A stretch of DNA of 50,634 nucleotides from Acidimicrobiaceae bacterium (GCA_002705305.1 PAHW01000023.1:6251-56884); one strand, 5' to 3'; shown: positions 16,433 to 25,702, numbered from the stretch's first letter. Notes: generated from the letters alone by a model not told the origin. Numbers and translations: made by a program.

Positions 16433-16453
16433 CGGTCTGATCTAGAGGAGCCG

Positions 16454-17575
16454 TCAGCTTGTTCCGAGTCGTTCCTCTAATAGTCCGATCTTGTCATCGG
16501 GTTGTACCGCGGCAATACGCACGTAGTCGGTAGCGGCTGAACCGTAGAACTCACCTGGTGAAGCTAGAAGACCTATTTGTTTCACGAGTTGCCGAGTAAA
16601 GCCCCAGGCATCACCACCGGGGGCGGGTAACCATAGATAGAAACCGCCTCGGGGAACGGTCGCTTTCACCCCCATCGTTTCCATCATTGTCGCTAGGCGC
16701 CGGAGTCGATCCAGATAGGTGTCTCGTTGTTTGTCCACATGCTCTTGGTCTAAAAGCGCGGCGATCGCTGCAGCTTGAGCGGGCCCCGGCACCATAAATC
16801 CCGCGTGCTTGCGAACTTCGCGCAGGTAGTCGACTAATTCGGGATCGCCGGCGTAGAAACCGACCCGAACCCCAGCCAAATTCGACCGTTTCGATAGTGA
16901 GTGCACTGCAACTACACCTTGAGTTCCGGCGGAAAGAATCGTGCGGGGAGGTCCTTCCCAGGTGAATTCGCAATAACACTCGTCACTGAACACCGGTATT
17001 TGGTGAGTTCGTCCCCAAGCTGCTGCGGCTTCGAGGTCGTCCAGCCCTCCGGCTGGGTTGCCGGGCGTGTTGACCCAGAGGAGAAGAGCTCGGGCACGGT
17101 CTTCGTCGGAGATTGCATCTAATCGAACTGACCAATCTTCATCCACCGGTACCGGAACGGCCCGACATCCGGCCAATATTGCTCCCATCTCGTAACTGGG
17201 ATAGCTAACAGCGGGGTACAGAACTGTGTCGCGGTCGGGTCGTCGTAACTTCATCCAATGCGGCAACCCAACCACGAATTCTTTGGTGCCTACAGCAGCT
17301 GCGATTTCGTCGTTTGGGTCGACTTCGCAACCCAATCGGCTCGCAATCCACCCCGATACTGTTTCTCTGAATTCAGGAGTTCCGATAGACGGCGGGTATC
17401 CGCGCTCGCTGTCAGACCCACCTAGGGCCGCCACAACTGCAGGAGGTGGCGCATCGATGGGTGTTCCGATCGAACAGTCGACAATGCCGCCTCGGTGGTG
17501 AGCGCCCAAAGGCTTGAGTTCATCAAGCCGGTCATAGGGATAGGGAGGTGGTTTGAAGCCCATTTGCTCTGTCAT
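16454..17575 (-). CDS. dapC: succinyldiaminopimelate aminotransferase
   Basis: This 373-residue fold type I PLP enzyme makes N-succinyl-L,L-diaminopimelate from the 6-keto compound using glutamate. The PLP lysine is Lys229 in HSLSKRSNLAG. VNTPGNPAGG carries the Asn and FSDECYCEF the Asp that binds the pyridine nitrogen. The opening PYPYDRLDELKPLG and the CSIGTPIDAPP segment are typical of actinobacterial DapC. It overlaps the end of hflX by four bases and is followed by dapE, so two successive lysine-pathway steps are neighbours and dapF is two genes upstream. Confidence 0.9.
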   Translation of the reverse strand: MTEQMGFKPPPYPYDRLDELKPLGAHHRGGIVDCSIGTPIDAPPPAVVAALGGSDSERGYPPSIGTPEFRETVSGWIASRLGCEVDPNDEIAAAVGTKEFVVGLPHWMKLRRPDRDTVLYPAVSYPSYEMGAILAGCRAVPVPVDEDWSVRLDAISDEDRARALLLWVNTPGNPAGGLDDLEAAAAWGRTHQIPVFSDECYCEFTWEGPPRTILSAGTQGVVAVHSLSKRSNLAGVRVGFYAGDPELVDYLREVRKHAGFMVPGPAQAAAIAALLDQEHVDKQRDTYLDRLRRLATMMETMGVKATVPRGGFYLWLPAPGGDAWGFTRQLVKQIGLLASPGEFYGSAATDYVRIAAVQPDDKIGLLEERLGTS

Positions 17576-18933
17576 TCAACGCTCCCTGAAACATCGTCAA
17601 CAACGAAGTCCGCCAGAAGTCGCTGAGATACTTCGTCGAAACGTGCCTGGATACGGGTTCCATGCTCTTCGTGTTGCTCGAGCAGGACCTCGCCTTCTCG
17701 GTGCGCCGCAGCCAATACATCGCCCCTGCTCCACGGAATCATTAACTCCACTATTTGGGTAAGGCTGCGTAAGCGGTCACCGATTGCGGCGAGGACACGG
17801 TCTAATCCTTCGCCGGTGCGGGCCGAAAACCCTACTGATCCTTCATGACGGTGTAGGAGGTGGTCGATACCGCCATCTTCGAGTTGGTCGATCTTGTTGA
17901 AAACGGTTAATTCTGGGATGTCACCGGCGCCGATCTCGCGTAGGACTGATCGCACTGCGTGCATGTGGGCTTCGGGATCAGGTCCGTAGCCGTCTACGAC
18001 GTGAAGTAGTAAGTCAGCTTCGGCGACTTCTTCAAGAGTGGATTTAAATGCCTCAATTAGGCCTGTCGGCAATTTCTGTATAAATCCGACGGTGTCGGTG
18101 ATCAATACTGTTTCCCCACCGGGGAGCGGTAATCGGCGTGTCGTTGCATCCAGAGTTGCGAAAAGCCGATCCTCAACTAGTGCTTCGGCCCCAGTTAGAC
18201 GATTCAGTAGGGTGGATTTACCAGCGTTGGTGTAGCCAACGATTGCGACGGTGTGAAAGCGGGAACGTCGACGAGACTTTCTTTGATTTTTTCTGGTTGT
18301 TCTCAACCCAGTCAGTTCTTTTTCCAATTTTGCTAATCGGCGTTGAATGCGACGACGGTCGACTTCGAGCTGTGTTTCACCGGGTCCTCGGGTTCCTATT
18401 CCGCCACCCTGCTGACTGAGTTGGTCCCCTCTTCGACGCAGTCGAGGTAAACGGTATTGAAGTTGAGCTAGCTCAACCTGCGCTTTGCCTTCCATGGTCG
18501 TCGCGTTCTGAGCGAAGATGTCCAAAATCACAGCGGTGCGGTCAAGCGCCGTCCGTTTGAGGATCTTTTCTAGGTTGAACTGTTGGGCTGGGCTGAGTTC
18601 ATCGTCAAAGACCACTGTGTCTGCATCGGATCCGTCCGAGGCTGCTTGGATTTCAGTTACTTTGCCCTTTCCGACATATGTGGCCGGATCTGGCGCGTCT
18701 CGCCTTTGAATCACCCGATCAACTGGGTCAGCGCCAGCGGTATCGACAAGCTGGGCGAGCTCGTCGAGGTTCGCATCAATTTGATCACTCGTTGATCCAG
18801 GAAACTGGACTGCCACCAACACGATTTGTTCCCGAAATGACCGATCGATGAGGCCGGTGGTCTCTCCCGCTAAGTCCCCGAAACCCCCTCGGTGCGACGA
18901 CTCACCATTTTGACGATCGGGAAGTTCATTCAT
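17572..18933 (-). CDS. hflX: ribosome-associated GTPase HflX
   Basis: This 453-residue GTPase binds the large ribosomal subunit and splits stalled ribosomes in stress. The N-terminal HflX domain contains the ATYVGKGKV-like segment, DDELSPAQQFNLEK and a GPGETQLE motif (184-191), followed by a long coiled basic helix. The G domain has G1 GYTNAGKS (233-240), DTVGF, and NKID for guanine specificity. The length is normal, with an extra C-terminal domain. Overlaps of four bases with dapF upstream and dapC downstream show translational coupling. MiaA and MiaB lie in the same strand block, as in many bacteria. Confidence 0.95.
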   Translation of the reverse strand: MNELPDRQNGESSHRGGFGDLAGETTGLIDRSFREQIVLVAVQFPGSTSDQIDANLDELAQLVDTAGADPVDRVIQRRDAPDPATYVGKGKVTEIQAASDGSDADTVVFDDELSPAQQFNLEKILKRTALDRTAVILDIFAQNATTMEGKAQVELAQLQYRLPRLRRRGDQLSQQGGGIGTRGPGETQLEVDRRRIQRRLAKLEKELTGLRTTRKNQRKSRRRSRFHTVAIVGYTNAGKSTLLNRLTGAEALVEDRLFATLDATTRRLPLPGGETVLITDTVGFIQKLPTGLIEAFKSTLEEVAEADLLLHVVDGYGPDPEAHMHAVRSVLREIGAGDIPELTVFNKIDQLEDGGIDHLLHRHEGSVGFSARTGEGLDRVLAAIGDRLRSLTQIVELMIPWSRGDVLAAAHREGEVLLEQHEEHGTRIQARFDEVSQRLLADFVVDDVSGSVE

Positions 18934-19718
18934 ATGGAAAGTTCGATACTTGCAACGTAAACCGTTGGGCCGATGAGAAGCGGTTGATCATTGCTTATCA
19001 CCTGAACTTCTCCTCCTGGCATGCGCACGTTCACGTGCTGGTCGGCCAATCCCCACTGGTGCGCCCGAACAGCGGCGGCTGTGGCCCCTGTTCCGCATGC
19101 TTGAGTTACTCCAACGCCACGCTCCCATACCAACATGTCGAGGTTCTTGGCGTCATCTGGGTGTATCTCGATGCACTCAACATTTATTCCCTGCGGGTAG
19201 AAAGCTTCGTATCGCGCACCCAATTCGGCCATGTCAATTGCCGTGAGATCCTCAACGACAACAACAAGGTGTGGGTTTCCTAGCTCAGCTGTATCTATAG
19301 GCGATTGTCCGGTTTCTCTCAAGATCTGGTCAGCCACGCCGGGCCCGGGACCTACCGATCCCATATTCACTGTGGCCTCTGCGCAGATGCCGTCGCTGTC
19401 AATGTCGACCCTTCGGCGCCCGCCCGCGGTATCGATTTCCAACGACGTAGGTCCGGTCAGGTGGGCCATAGCGTGGGCTTGGGCCAGACATCGAATCCCG
19501 TTGCCACTCATTTCTGCAGCTGAGCCGTCGGCGTTGTGGAGAAGCATCGTCAGGTCAGCACCGCTATTACCGGGAAGACCAAACACAAGACCGTCTGCCC
19601 CTATTCCCGTGTGGCGGTCGCAGACGCGTTGAGCGAGCGATTGCGGATCGTCGGGGACTTGATTTACTAACCCGACGAGAAAATCGTTGCCTAAACCGTG
19701 ATGTTTGGTTAGTCGCAT
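18930..19718 (-). CDS. dapF: diaminopimelate epimerase
   Basis: This 262-residue cofactor-independent epimerase converts L,L- to meso-diaminopimelate for lysine and the cell wall. The two catalytic cysteines are Cys77 (GNGIRCLAQ) and Cys208 (QACGTGATA). The N-terminal KHHGLGNDFL and RHTGIGADG segments are diagnostic. The ATG at 19718 has AGGAG a few bases upstream, so it starts on a leadered mRNA or from read-through of miaA. The stop overlaps the hflX start. Together with dapE and dapC it indicates the succinylase route and meso-DAP-type peptidoglycan. Confidence 0.95.
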   Translation of the reverse strand: MRLTKHHGLGNDFLVGLVNQVPDDPQSLAQRVCDRHTGIGADGLVFGLPGNSGADLTMLLHNADGSAAEMSGNGIRCLAQAHAMAHLTGPTSLEIDTAGGRRRVDIDSDGICAEATVNMGSVGPGPGVADQILRETGQSPIDTAELGNPHLVVVVEDLTAIDMAELGARYEAFYPQGINVECIEIHPDDAKNLDMLVWERGVGVTQACGTGATAAAVRAHQWGLADQHVNVRMPGGEVQVISNDQPLLIGPTVYVASIELSI

Positions 19719-19756
19719 AAAAAGCTCCTAGTCCATTCTCACAGTTCTGCGTTCAA

Positions 19757-20647
19757 TTACTGCGACGAAATTTCATTAATCAAGCCACCGATCTCGTCGC
19801 GCCGCATCCATTCCACTCGGGGGTCTCGTCGAAACCATCGTTGCTGACGTCGGGCAAACCGTTTTGTTCGTTGCACGGCAACTTCTAAGGCTTCATCAAG
19901 CGAGGTTTCTCCTCGCAAGTGGCACAACAATTCTTTGTAACCCAAGGCCTGAGCAGCGGTGTGCGACAACTCGTAGTCCGACAACGTTCGAACCTCGTCG
20001 AGAAAGCCGTCTTCCATTTGTTGTAGGTAACGGTTCCGGATACGTCGGTCTAGGTCCTCACGACTGATATCGATCCCGATAATGCGATAAGGAACTTTCG
20101 GGTAGTTATCTAGTCCGGGTCCGAAGGAGGAAAACGGCTTTCCGGTTCCTAACGTCACTTCTAGCGCGCGAACGATGCGACGTCGGTTGCTGGCCTCCAT
20201 ACGCGCCGCCCCGACGGGATCAAGTTCTTGGAGCCGCTTATGGAGACTTTCTGTGTCTCCGTCGCTCTCTAGTTCCACGGCGATGTCGTTAAAACGCGGT
20301 GGCGGGGTCAGCTCATCGATTATCGCCCGCAGATATAGACCGGTCCCTCCTACGAGGAGCGGTACCGAGTCGCGCTTTCGGATCTCTAATTGGGCCGCAG
20401 CGTACGCAGTCTGGTAGTCCACAAGTGAGAACGGCACGTCAGGCTCAACCAAATCAATTAGGTGGTGCGGAATTTCCTCCTGCTCCTGCGCGCTGGGTTT
20501 CGCAGTACCGATGTCCATTCGCCGGTAAACCTGCATTGAGTCAACAGAAACCAATTCAAGTCCGGGAACTCGCCGGGCAATTTCAAGCGCATACGCGGAC
20601 TTTCCGGATGCAGTGGGACCTACCAGCACGACGGGTCGCTCACGCAA
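19757..20647 (-). CDS. miaA: tRNA dimethylallyltransferase
   Basis: This 296-residue enzyme adds a dimethylallyl group to A37 of tRNAs that read UNN codons. The P-loop GPTASGKS is at 10-17, with DSMQVYRRMDIGTAK, PHHLIDLVEP and GGTGLYLRA following in the normal order. The start is probably TTG at 20647, 14 bases after the miaB stop. A GTG six codons later is possible. It produces the substrate that MiaB thiomethylates, so the two adjacent genes cover consecutive steps of ms2i6A formation. Confidence 0.95.
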   Translation of the reverse strand: MRERPVVLVGPTASGKSAYALEIARRVPGLELVSVDSMQVYRRMDIGTAKPSAQEQEEIPHHLIDLVEPDVPFSLVDYQTAYAAAQLEIRKRDSVPLLVGGTGLYLRAIIDELTPPPRFNDIAVELESDGDTESLHKRLQELDPVGAARMEASNRRRIVRALEVTLGTGKPFSSFGPGLDNYPKVPYRIIGIDISREDLDRRIRNRYLQQMEDGFLDEVRTLSDYELSHTAAQALGYKELLCHLRGETSLDEALEVAVQRTKRFARRQQRWFRRDPRVEWMRRDEIGGLINEISSQ

Positions 20648-20661
20648 CTGTTGCCAGGTAG

Positions 20662-22107
20662 TCAGGAGGCGACCACCGGTATTCGCGTTCGATGTTTTGG
20701 CGCCGACGTTATCTCAACCAACTCCCCCAAAAGATTGAAGGTGCGTGCCGCGGTGACCTCTACCTGAGCGTAGGAACCGCTGCGAATTGGTTGATTGGCG
20801 GGGAAATGAACCAGCCGGTTGTGTCGAGTTCGACCGGTCAACATGTTCGGGTCGCGTTTTGAACTTCCCTCGACGATGATCTCTTCGCGCCGACCGACTC
20901 TGGATTCGTTGCCTAGTCGGCTGGAACGTTCGATGACCTTGCGTAAACGATCCATCCGAGCTGAGGCAACTGAAGCAGGCACGTATTCGTCGATCAATTC
21001 TGCGGCTTCAGTTCCGGGGCGCGGTGAATAAACAAAGGTATATGCGTTGTCGAAACGGGCTTCGGCCGCGACCTCTAATGTCTGCTCGAAGTCAACTTCG
21101 CGCTCCCCTGGAAAGCCGACGATGATATCGGTGCTTAGAGCTAAATCATCGATTTGGTCTCGCGCTCTCTTCACTTTCTCCAAATAACGGTCCGCTGTAT
21201 AGCCGCGGTGCATCGCTGCCAGCACTTCGTCGCTGCCGGACTGGAGGGGTAGGTGCAGATGCTCACATAGTTCGGCAATTTCGGACATCGCACTGATGGT
21301 TTCGGGCCGCAAGTCTTTGGGATGTGGGCTGGTGTACCGAACTCGGCGGATGCCATCTACGGCTGCAACTGAGCGAAGTAGATCCGAGAACAGAGGTCGA
21401 CTTCTTCGGCTTCCGGCAACCCAAGCTTTGCCTGCGAGATCTTCTGCGTTTGGCGGCAGTTCGTCACCCCGAAGTTTGAGAGTCAGGTCTCGACCGTAGC
21501 TATTCACGTTTTGTCCCAAGAGAGTGATCTCGGTGATGCCTGCAGCGGCGAGCCCTTCGACTTCGCCTACGAGTTCTTTGTAGGGGCGAGATATTTCCCG
21601 GCCGCGGACAGCGGGAACGATACAGAATGCGCATGAATTGTCGCATCCGATTTGGATAGTGACCCAGGCGGCGTGGCTGAGGTTTCGTTTGACGGGAAGC
21701 GCCGAGGGAAAAGCTTCTGACTCTTCAATTATTTCGGTTATAGGGCCGTTATCGCGGGCCTCAGCTAACAGCCCGGTCGCTCGTCCTACGTTGTGGGTAC
21801 CGAAAACAACGTCAACGTGCGGGGCCTTGTCTCTGATGATTTCTCGGTCTTTTTGAGCCAGGCATCCCCCGACTGCGATCTGTAAGTCTGGTCGTTGTTC
21901 CTTGAGCTTCTTCAAATTTCCTAATTGACCGTAAAGTTTGTTATCCGCATTTTCTCGAATACAGCACGTGTTTAGAACGATGACATCGGCTTCCTCGAAC
22001 AATTCTGTTTGTTGTAAACCATCCATCTCAAGCAAACCGGCGATGCGTTCAGTGTCGTGCTCGTTCATCTGGCACCCATAGGTCCGAATCGCATACTTTC
22101 GAATCAC
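20662..22107 (-). CDS. miaB: tRNA-2-methylthio-N6-dimethylallyladenosine synthase
   Basis: This 481-residue radical SAM methylthiotransferase completes ms2i6A37 on tRNA. The N-terminal UPF0004 domain supplies Cys12 (TYGCQMNEHD), Cys48 and Cys82 for the auxiliary cluster. The radical SAM cluster is Cys155, Cys159 and Cys162 (GCDNSCAFCIVP), and a TRAM domain ends the protein. The GTG at 22107 (VIRKYAIRTYG) is preferred because TACCCT lies seven bases upstream (22115-22120). An ATG at 22128 would add seven residues upstream of that. RecX, which often lies upstream in actinobacteria, is replaced by a thioesterase and a monooxygenase gene. Confidence 0.95.
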   Translation of the reverse strand: MIRKYAIRTYGCQMNEHDTERIAGLLEMDGLQQTELFEEADVIVLNTCCIRENADNKLYGQLGNLKKLKEQRPDLQIAVGGCLAQKDREIIRDKAPHVDVVFGTHNVGRATGLLAEARDNGPITEIIEESEAFPSALPVKRNLSHAAWVTIQIGCDNSCAFCIVPAVRGREISRPYKELVGEVEGLAAAGITEITLLGQNVNSYGRDLTLKLRGDELPPNAEDLAGKAWVAGSRRSRPLFSDLLRSVAAVDGIRRVRYTSPHPKDLRPETISAMSEIAELCEHLHLPLQSGSDEVLAAMHRGYTADRYLEKVKRARDQIDDLALSTDIIVGFPGEREVDFEQTLEVAAEARFDNAYTFVYSPRPGTEAAELIDEYVPASVASARMDRLRKVIERSSRLGNESRVGRREEIIVEGSSKRDPNMLTGRTRHNRLVHFPANQPIRSGSYAQVEVTAARTFNLLGELVEITSAPKHRTRIPVVAS

Positions 22108-22114
22108 AGCCCAT

Positions 22115-22120
22115 AGGGTA
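22115..22120 (-). promoter_or_regulatory. TANNNT -10 of miaB
   Basis: TACCCT on the minus strand, seven bases, then the GTG at 22107. It argues for the shorter MiaB. Confidence 0.4.
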
Positions 22121-22158
22121 TTGGGCATCGACCGCTGTGATCGACTTGAATCTTCGCT

Positions 22159-22605
22159 GTGACAAATTCAAGTGATGGGCGACGGCCATGGACCGAAGAC
22201 GTTCCTGAGGGACGTCTCATTAACCGAGGGCATCCGGCGGGCGACCTTCTTGAGGCTTACGACTGGACAGTGCTGCACCGAGGCGTCGGCGAACTTTTGG
22301 TTGAGTGTCACCTTCCAGATAGCTGCCTAAATCCTAAAGGACAGCTGTTCGGCGGATTTACAGGCGCGTACGTCGATCTGGTTGCCCTTTACACGTCCCG
22401 GTCCGACACGAATCCTCCGACTGGGTTTCAATCGACCGTCAACATGCGTGTCGATTATTTTGAGCCTATTTCTGTTGGCGTCTTCAACATCGAGGGTCGA
22501 GTGTTGCATCGGCGAGGAAAGAACCGTCTTATTTCAGTTCAATTCCGCCAGCATGAAACCACTGCTGTCTACGGTTTGGTCACAATGCGCGACACGGGTG
22601 AATGA
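22159..22605 (+). CDS. PaaI-type hotdog thioesterase
   Basis: This 148-residue single hotdog domain probably hydrolyses a short or aromatic acyl-CoA. The segment LNPKGQLFGGFTGAYVDL (about 56-73) matches the family's hotdog helix, where the usual HGG reads FGG and the acidic residue (Asp72) is retained. NMRVDYFEPISVG continues the central sheet strands. The GTG at 22159 gives the best N-terminus; no clear ribosome site is seen. It is divergent from miaB and convergent with the monooxygenase gene, lying alone between two conserved housekeeping blocks. The His-to-Phe change in the HGG motif may alter the oxyanion hole. Confidence 0.78.
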   Translation: MTNSSDGRRPWTEDVPEGRLINRGHPAGDLLEAYDWTVLHRGVGELLVECHLPDSCLNPKGQLFGGFTGAYVDLVALYTSRSDTNPPTGFQSTVNMRVDYFEPISVGVFNIEGRVLHRRGKNRLISVQFRQHETTAVYGLVTMRDTGE

Positions 22606-22655
22606 TGGCAGTTCACCAGCCCGTTGTCAGAAATGATTTGGAGAGAATTCGTTAA

Positions 22656-24437
22656 CTACCGCTGGGTGAACTCGAAGTGATCCGTCATGTTGTCTCTAAT
22701 GTGCGACATGTGCCCGAGGTACTGCTTCATTGTCCCGTTGTAGTTGCCGTCTTGACGCCGGTTTTCGGCTCCTTCAAAGTTGTAGTAGCCCGGCGTGCAG
22801 TCGCGGTTTCGACTGGTTTTACCGCGGTGAGATATCACTTCTTGAACCCACCATTCTTCTGCTTCGGCGGTGCAGTCAAGGGTGTGAATATCGTTTTGGC
22901 GGGCGAAGTCGATGCACTCGGCAATGTGTTCACCCTGGCTATTGAGAACGTCTGTCAAGTTGAACGCGAAGAAAGCTTGGTATCCGCCCATGATGAATAG
23001 ATTTGGGTAGCCCTGTGAGTGAATGCCTACCAAGGTCCGAATTCCATCAAGGTATTTCTCATTGAGGTCCAAGCCACGCTCACCCAAAATTCGGTTATAG
23101 ATGCCGGTTTGCTGGACTTCGAACCCGGTGGCGTAAATAAGGACATCTACCTCGTATTGGGTGCCCTCAAATATTGGGCCTGCCTCTGTAATTTCGGTAA
23201 TGCCTTTGCCCTTGGTGTCGACCAGGGTGACGTTTGGCCGGTTAAAAGTTGGCAAATACTCGTTGTGGAAGCATGGACGCTTACACATCAGCATGTACCA
23301 GGGCTTCAACGATTCAGCGGTTTCAGGATCGTCGACTAGTTCATCGATTCTTTTGTGAATTCGCATCATGGCGTCGATGTTGGCGTTTTCCTGGCGCTGA
23401 ATCTTTTCCTCGCGAGACATCGCTGCTCGACGCGCTTTGACCGCGTCCGGGAGTTGAGGTCCTTCGATTGCTCGGGCGCGTCGCTCGGATTGCCAGCCTG
23501 GTTCCAATGTGGCAGCCCATTCAGGATCGGTTTCCCAATCGTCTCTCACGTCGATCGACGACGGTGTTCGCTGGAAGACAAACAACTCCTTCGCGGTTTT
23601 ACCAAGTTCTGGTATCGCCTGGACGGCGCTTGCGCCGGTTCCAATGATCGCGACTCGTTTGCCTTTTAAGTTTTCCAATTCGGAACCCGTGTACTCATAG
23701 TCCCAACGCGATGTGTGGAACGAGTAACCCGAAAATCGGTCAATGCCATCGATCTTCGCGAGTTTTGGTTTAGAGAGAGTGCCATTTGCACAAACGACGA
23801 ACTGTGCCTGAATTGTGTCACCGCGGTCAGTGCCCACTTGCCACATTTCTGTCGACTCGTCCCAAACTGTTGAGGTAACCGTTGTTCCGAATACAGCCAG
23901 GTCATAGAGATCGAAACGTTCGGCGATCTGTTTGCAGTATTCGTAGATCTCTTGTCCTCCCGCATAGTGACGGCTGGGAACGTACCCTGTTTCGTCCAGA
24001 AGGGGCAGATAGTCGTAGGCGACGACGTCACACGCAACGCCGGGGTAACGATTCCAGTACCAGGTGCCTCCAACGTCGGCTCCGCGCTCAACAATGCGAA
24101 TGCTTTGGACGCCTTTTTCTCTGAGTCGCGCCGAGGTGAGTAGGGCCGAAAACCCTCCACCGATGAAGAGAACTTCGACTGAGTCGTTGAGGATCTCTCG
24201 TTCAGGAATCTCATCTCCGTGGGGATCCACCGCGTATTTAGCTAGATCGCCACTCAAATCTGAGGTGTAAATATCTGTTCCTGGTGGTCGATATCCAAGC
24301 CTCAAATCGCGTTCGTTCGCAAACTTTGTTTTGATGTCGTCGTAGTAGTCCTGAGGCGGACGTCCTTGCACTTCGCGCGTGTAATCGAAATTGAAGACGT
24401 TCTGCGGCTTTTTTTGCTTCTCGGCCATCACACTCAT
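22656..24437 (-). CDS. Baeyer-Villiger-type flavin monooxygenase 1
   Basis: This 593-residue FAD/NADPH monooxygenase should insert oxygen beside a ketone carbonyl to give an ester or lactone. The FAD motif GGGFSA is at 93-98. GGTWYWNRYPG, the Baeyer-Villiger fingerprint FSGYSFHTSRWD (235-246) and the NADPH motif GTGASA (267-272) are in the right order. The fingerprint has Asp rather than Pro after Trp, a known variant. About 80 residues precede the Rossmann fold, as in larger cyclohexanone or phenylacetone monooxygenase relatives. Start ATG at 24437; ATG 24428 is the alternative. A 23-base palindrome lies 11 bases upstream. It sits between recA and miaB on the same strand. Confidence 0.9.
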   Translation of the reverse strand: MSVMAEKQKKPQNVFNFDYTREVQGRPPQDYYDDIKTKFANERDLRLGYRPPGTDIYTSDLSGDLAKYAVDPHGDEIPEREILNDSVEVLFIGGGFSALLTSARLREKGVQSIRIVERGADVGGTWYWNRYPGVACDVVAYDYLPLLDETGYVPSRHYAGGQEIYEYCKQIAERFDLYDLAVFGTTVTSTVWDESTEMWQVGTDRGDTIQAQFVVCANGTLSKPKLAKIDGIDRFSGYSFHTSRWDYEYTGSELENLKGKRVAIIGTGASAVQAIPELGKTAKELFVFQRTPSSIDVRDDWETDPEWAATLEPGWQSERRARAIEGPQLPDAVKARRAAMSREEKIQRQENANIDAMMRIHKRIDELVDDPETAESLKPWYMLMCKRPCFHNEYLPTFNRPNVTLVDTKGKGITEITEAGPIFEGTQYEVDVLIYATGFEVQQTGIYNRILGERGLDLNEKYLDGIRTLVGIHSQGYPNLFIMGGYQAFFAFNLTDVLNSQGEHIAECIDFARQNDIHTLDCTAEAEEWWVQEVISHRGKTSRNRDCTPGYYNFEGAENRRQDGNYNGTMKQYLGHMSHIRDNMTDHFEFTQR

Positions 24438-24447
24438 TCTTGAATTA

Positions 24448-24470
24448 AGTTTTGGAACACGTCCAAAACT
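24448..24470. promoter_or_regulatory. 23-base palindrome before monooxygenase gene 1, probable operator
   Basis: AGTTTTGGA (24448-24456) and TCCAAAACT (24462-24470) are perfect inverted arms around a five-base centre, ending 11 bases upstream of the monooxygenase ATG. The position over the expected promoter suggests a dimeric regulator such as TetR. It could also act as a weak recA terminator, but the stem is AT-rich and no good T-run follows. Confidence 0.5.
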
Positions 24471-24522
24471 ACAGTGCGAGGGGCTTTAGTTGCGGTGGCG
24501 ACGCCGAAAAGGTTGCCGTTTG

Positions 24523-25614
24523 CTAGTCGTCGATGACTTCTACGGCTTCGTTTTCATCGTCGCTCGTCTGATCATCGGCTGATGAATCGTTCATCCCAAG
24601 TTGTGACCTTATTCGACCGTCGATTTCAACCATGACTTCAGGGTTTTCTGTCAGGAATTGTTTCGCGTTCTCTCTACCTTGGCCAAGCTGTTCACCTTCG
24701 TAGGTGTACCAGGCACCGGATTTTTTGACGATGCCTTGCTCCACCCCGACATCTATGAGCGATCCTTCGCGGCTGATTCCTTTGCCGTACATGATGTCAA
24801 ATTCGGCCTGTCTGAATGGGGGCGCAACCTTGTTTTTGACAACTTTGATGCGGGTACGGCCACCCGTGATTTCACCATCGGACTTGATTGCTTCTATTCG
24901 ACGAATATCTATACGAACCGTGGAATAGAACTTCAAAGCTCGACCACCAGGAGTTGTCTCGGGGCTACCGAACATGACTCCAATCTTTTCTCGTAACTGG
25001 TTGATGAAGATGCAGATGGTTTTGGTTTTATTGAGATTGGCAGTGATTTTGCGTAGTGCTTGGGACATCAGCCGGGCTTGTAAACCGACGTGGGTATCAC
25101 CCATTTCGCCTTCGATTTCAGCTCGTGGGGTGAGTGCTGCTACTGAGTCAATGACCACAACATCGATAGCTCCTGAACGAATCAGCATGTCAGTAATTTC
25201 AAGAGCTTGCTCACCAGTGTCGGGCTGGGAAATGAGCAGTTCGTCGACATCAACGCCGATGTTTTTGGCGTAGTCCGGATCCATGGCGTGTTCTGCATCT
25301 ACATAGGCACAGATTCCACCATTGCGTTGGGCTTCTGCCACAACATGCATAGCGAGTGTGGACTTTCCCGATGCTTCGGGACCGTACACCTCAACGACTC
25401 GTCCTCGCGGGAGACCTCCGATGCCAAGGGCAACGTCGATTGCCAAGCTGCCTGATGAAACGGCTTCTACTTTCATTTGGCCGCGTTCTCCCATTTTCAT
25501 GACAGAACCTTCGCCAAATTGACGCTCAATCTGCGCCAATGCCATATCGAGTGCCTTTTCTCGTTCCACGCTGCTGTCCTCCTCAGACGTATCTTCGACT
25601 TCAAGTGAAGTCAC
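24523..25614 (-). CDS. recA: recombinase RecA
   Basis: This 363-residue RecA catalyses strand exchange and activates LexA self-cleavage. Walker [10 protein letters not shown] is at 78-86, with [17 protein letters not shown], the L1 region ([12 protein letters not shown]) and the L2 region ([16 protein letters not shown]) intact. No intein is present. The acidic C-terminal tail ([14 protein letters not shown]) is normal. The GTG at 25614 lies about 74 bases downstream of a TAATAAT-like -10 and two GAAC-N4-GTTC SOS boxes, so it should be LexA-repressed. The usual recX partner is not found downstream. Confidence 0.97.
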   Translation of the reverse strand: MTSLEVEDTSEEDSSVEREKALDMALAQIERQFGEGSVMKMGERGQMKVEAVSSGSLAIDVALGIGGLPRGRVVEVYGPEASGKSTLAMHVVAEAQRNGGICAYVDAEHAMDPDYAKNIGVDVDELLISQPDTGEQALEITDMLIRSGAIDVVVIDSVAALTPRAEIEGEMGDTHVGLQARLMSQALRKITANLNKTKTICIFINQLREKIGVMFGSPETTPGGRALKFYSTVRIDIRRIEAIKSDGEITGGRTRIKVVKNKVAPPFRQAEFDIMYGKGISREGSLIDVGVEQGIVKKSGAWYTYEGEQLGQGRENAKQFLTENPEVMVEIDGRIRSQLGMNDSSADDQTSDDENEAVEVIDD

Positions 25615-25687
25615 TTCAGTGATTGAGATGCTTTACCTCGTTGGTGGAAACCGTACGAACAGGGTCGGACCCTGAAATCAAATGGAC

Positions 25688-25694
25688 ATTATTA
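25688..25694 (-). promoter_or_regulatory. recA: putative recA -10 element
   Basis: On the minus strand the bases read TAATAAT, close to a consensus -10. A 17-base spacer places the -35 region at 25711-25716, inside the first SOS box. Transcription would start about 65-70 bases upstream of the recA GTG. Confidence 0.45.
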
Positions 25695-25702
25695 AGGTAC
25701 AT

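Noticed and set aside
22610-22672. Imperfect inverted repeat (AGTTCACCAGC and GCTGGGTGAACT) between the thioesterase and monooxygenase genes
   Set aside because: The 40-base loop, one bulge and lack of a T-run make a terminator doubtful, and one arm is coding.
25604-25624. Overlapping short palindromes (ACTTCA/TGAAGT) at the recA start
   Set aside because: They fall on the first RecA codons and are short enough to be chance; no role in known recA control.
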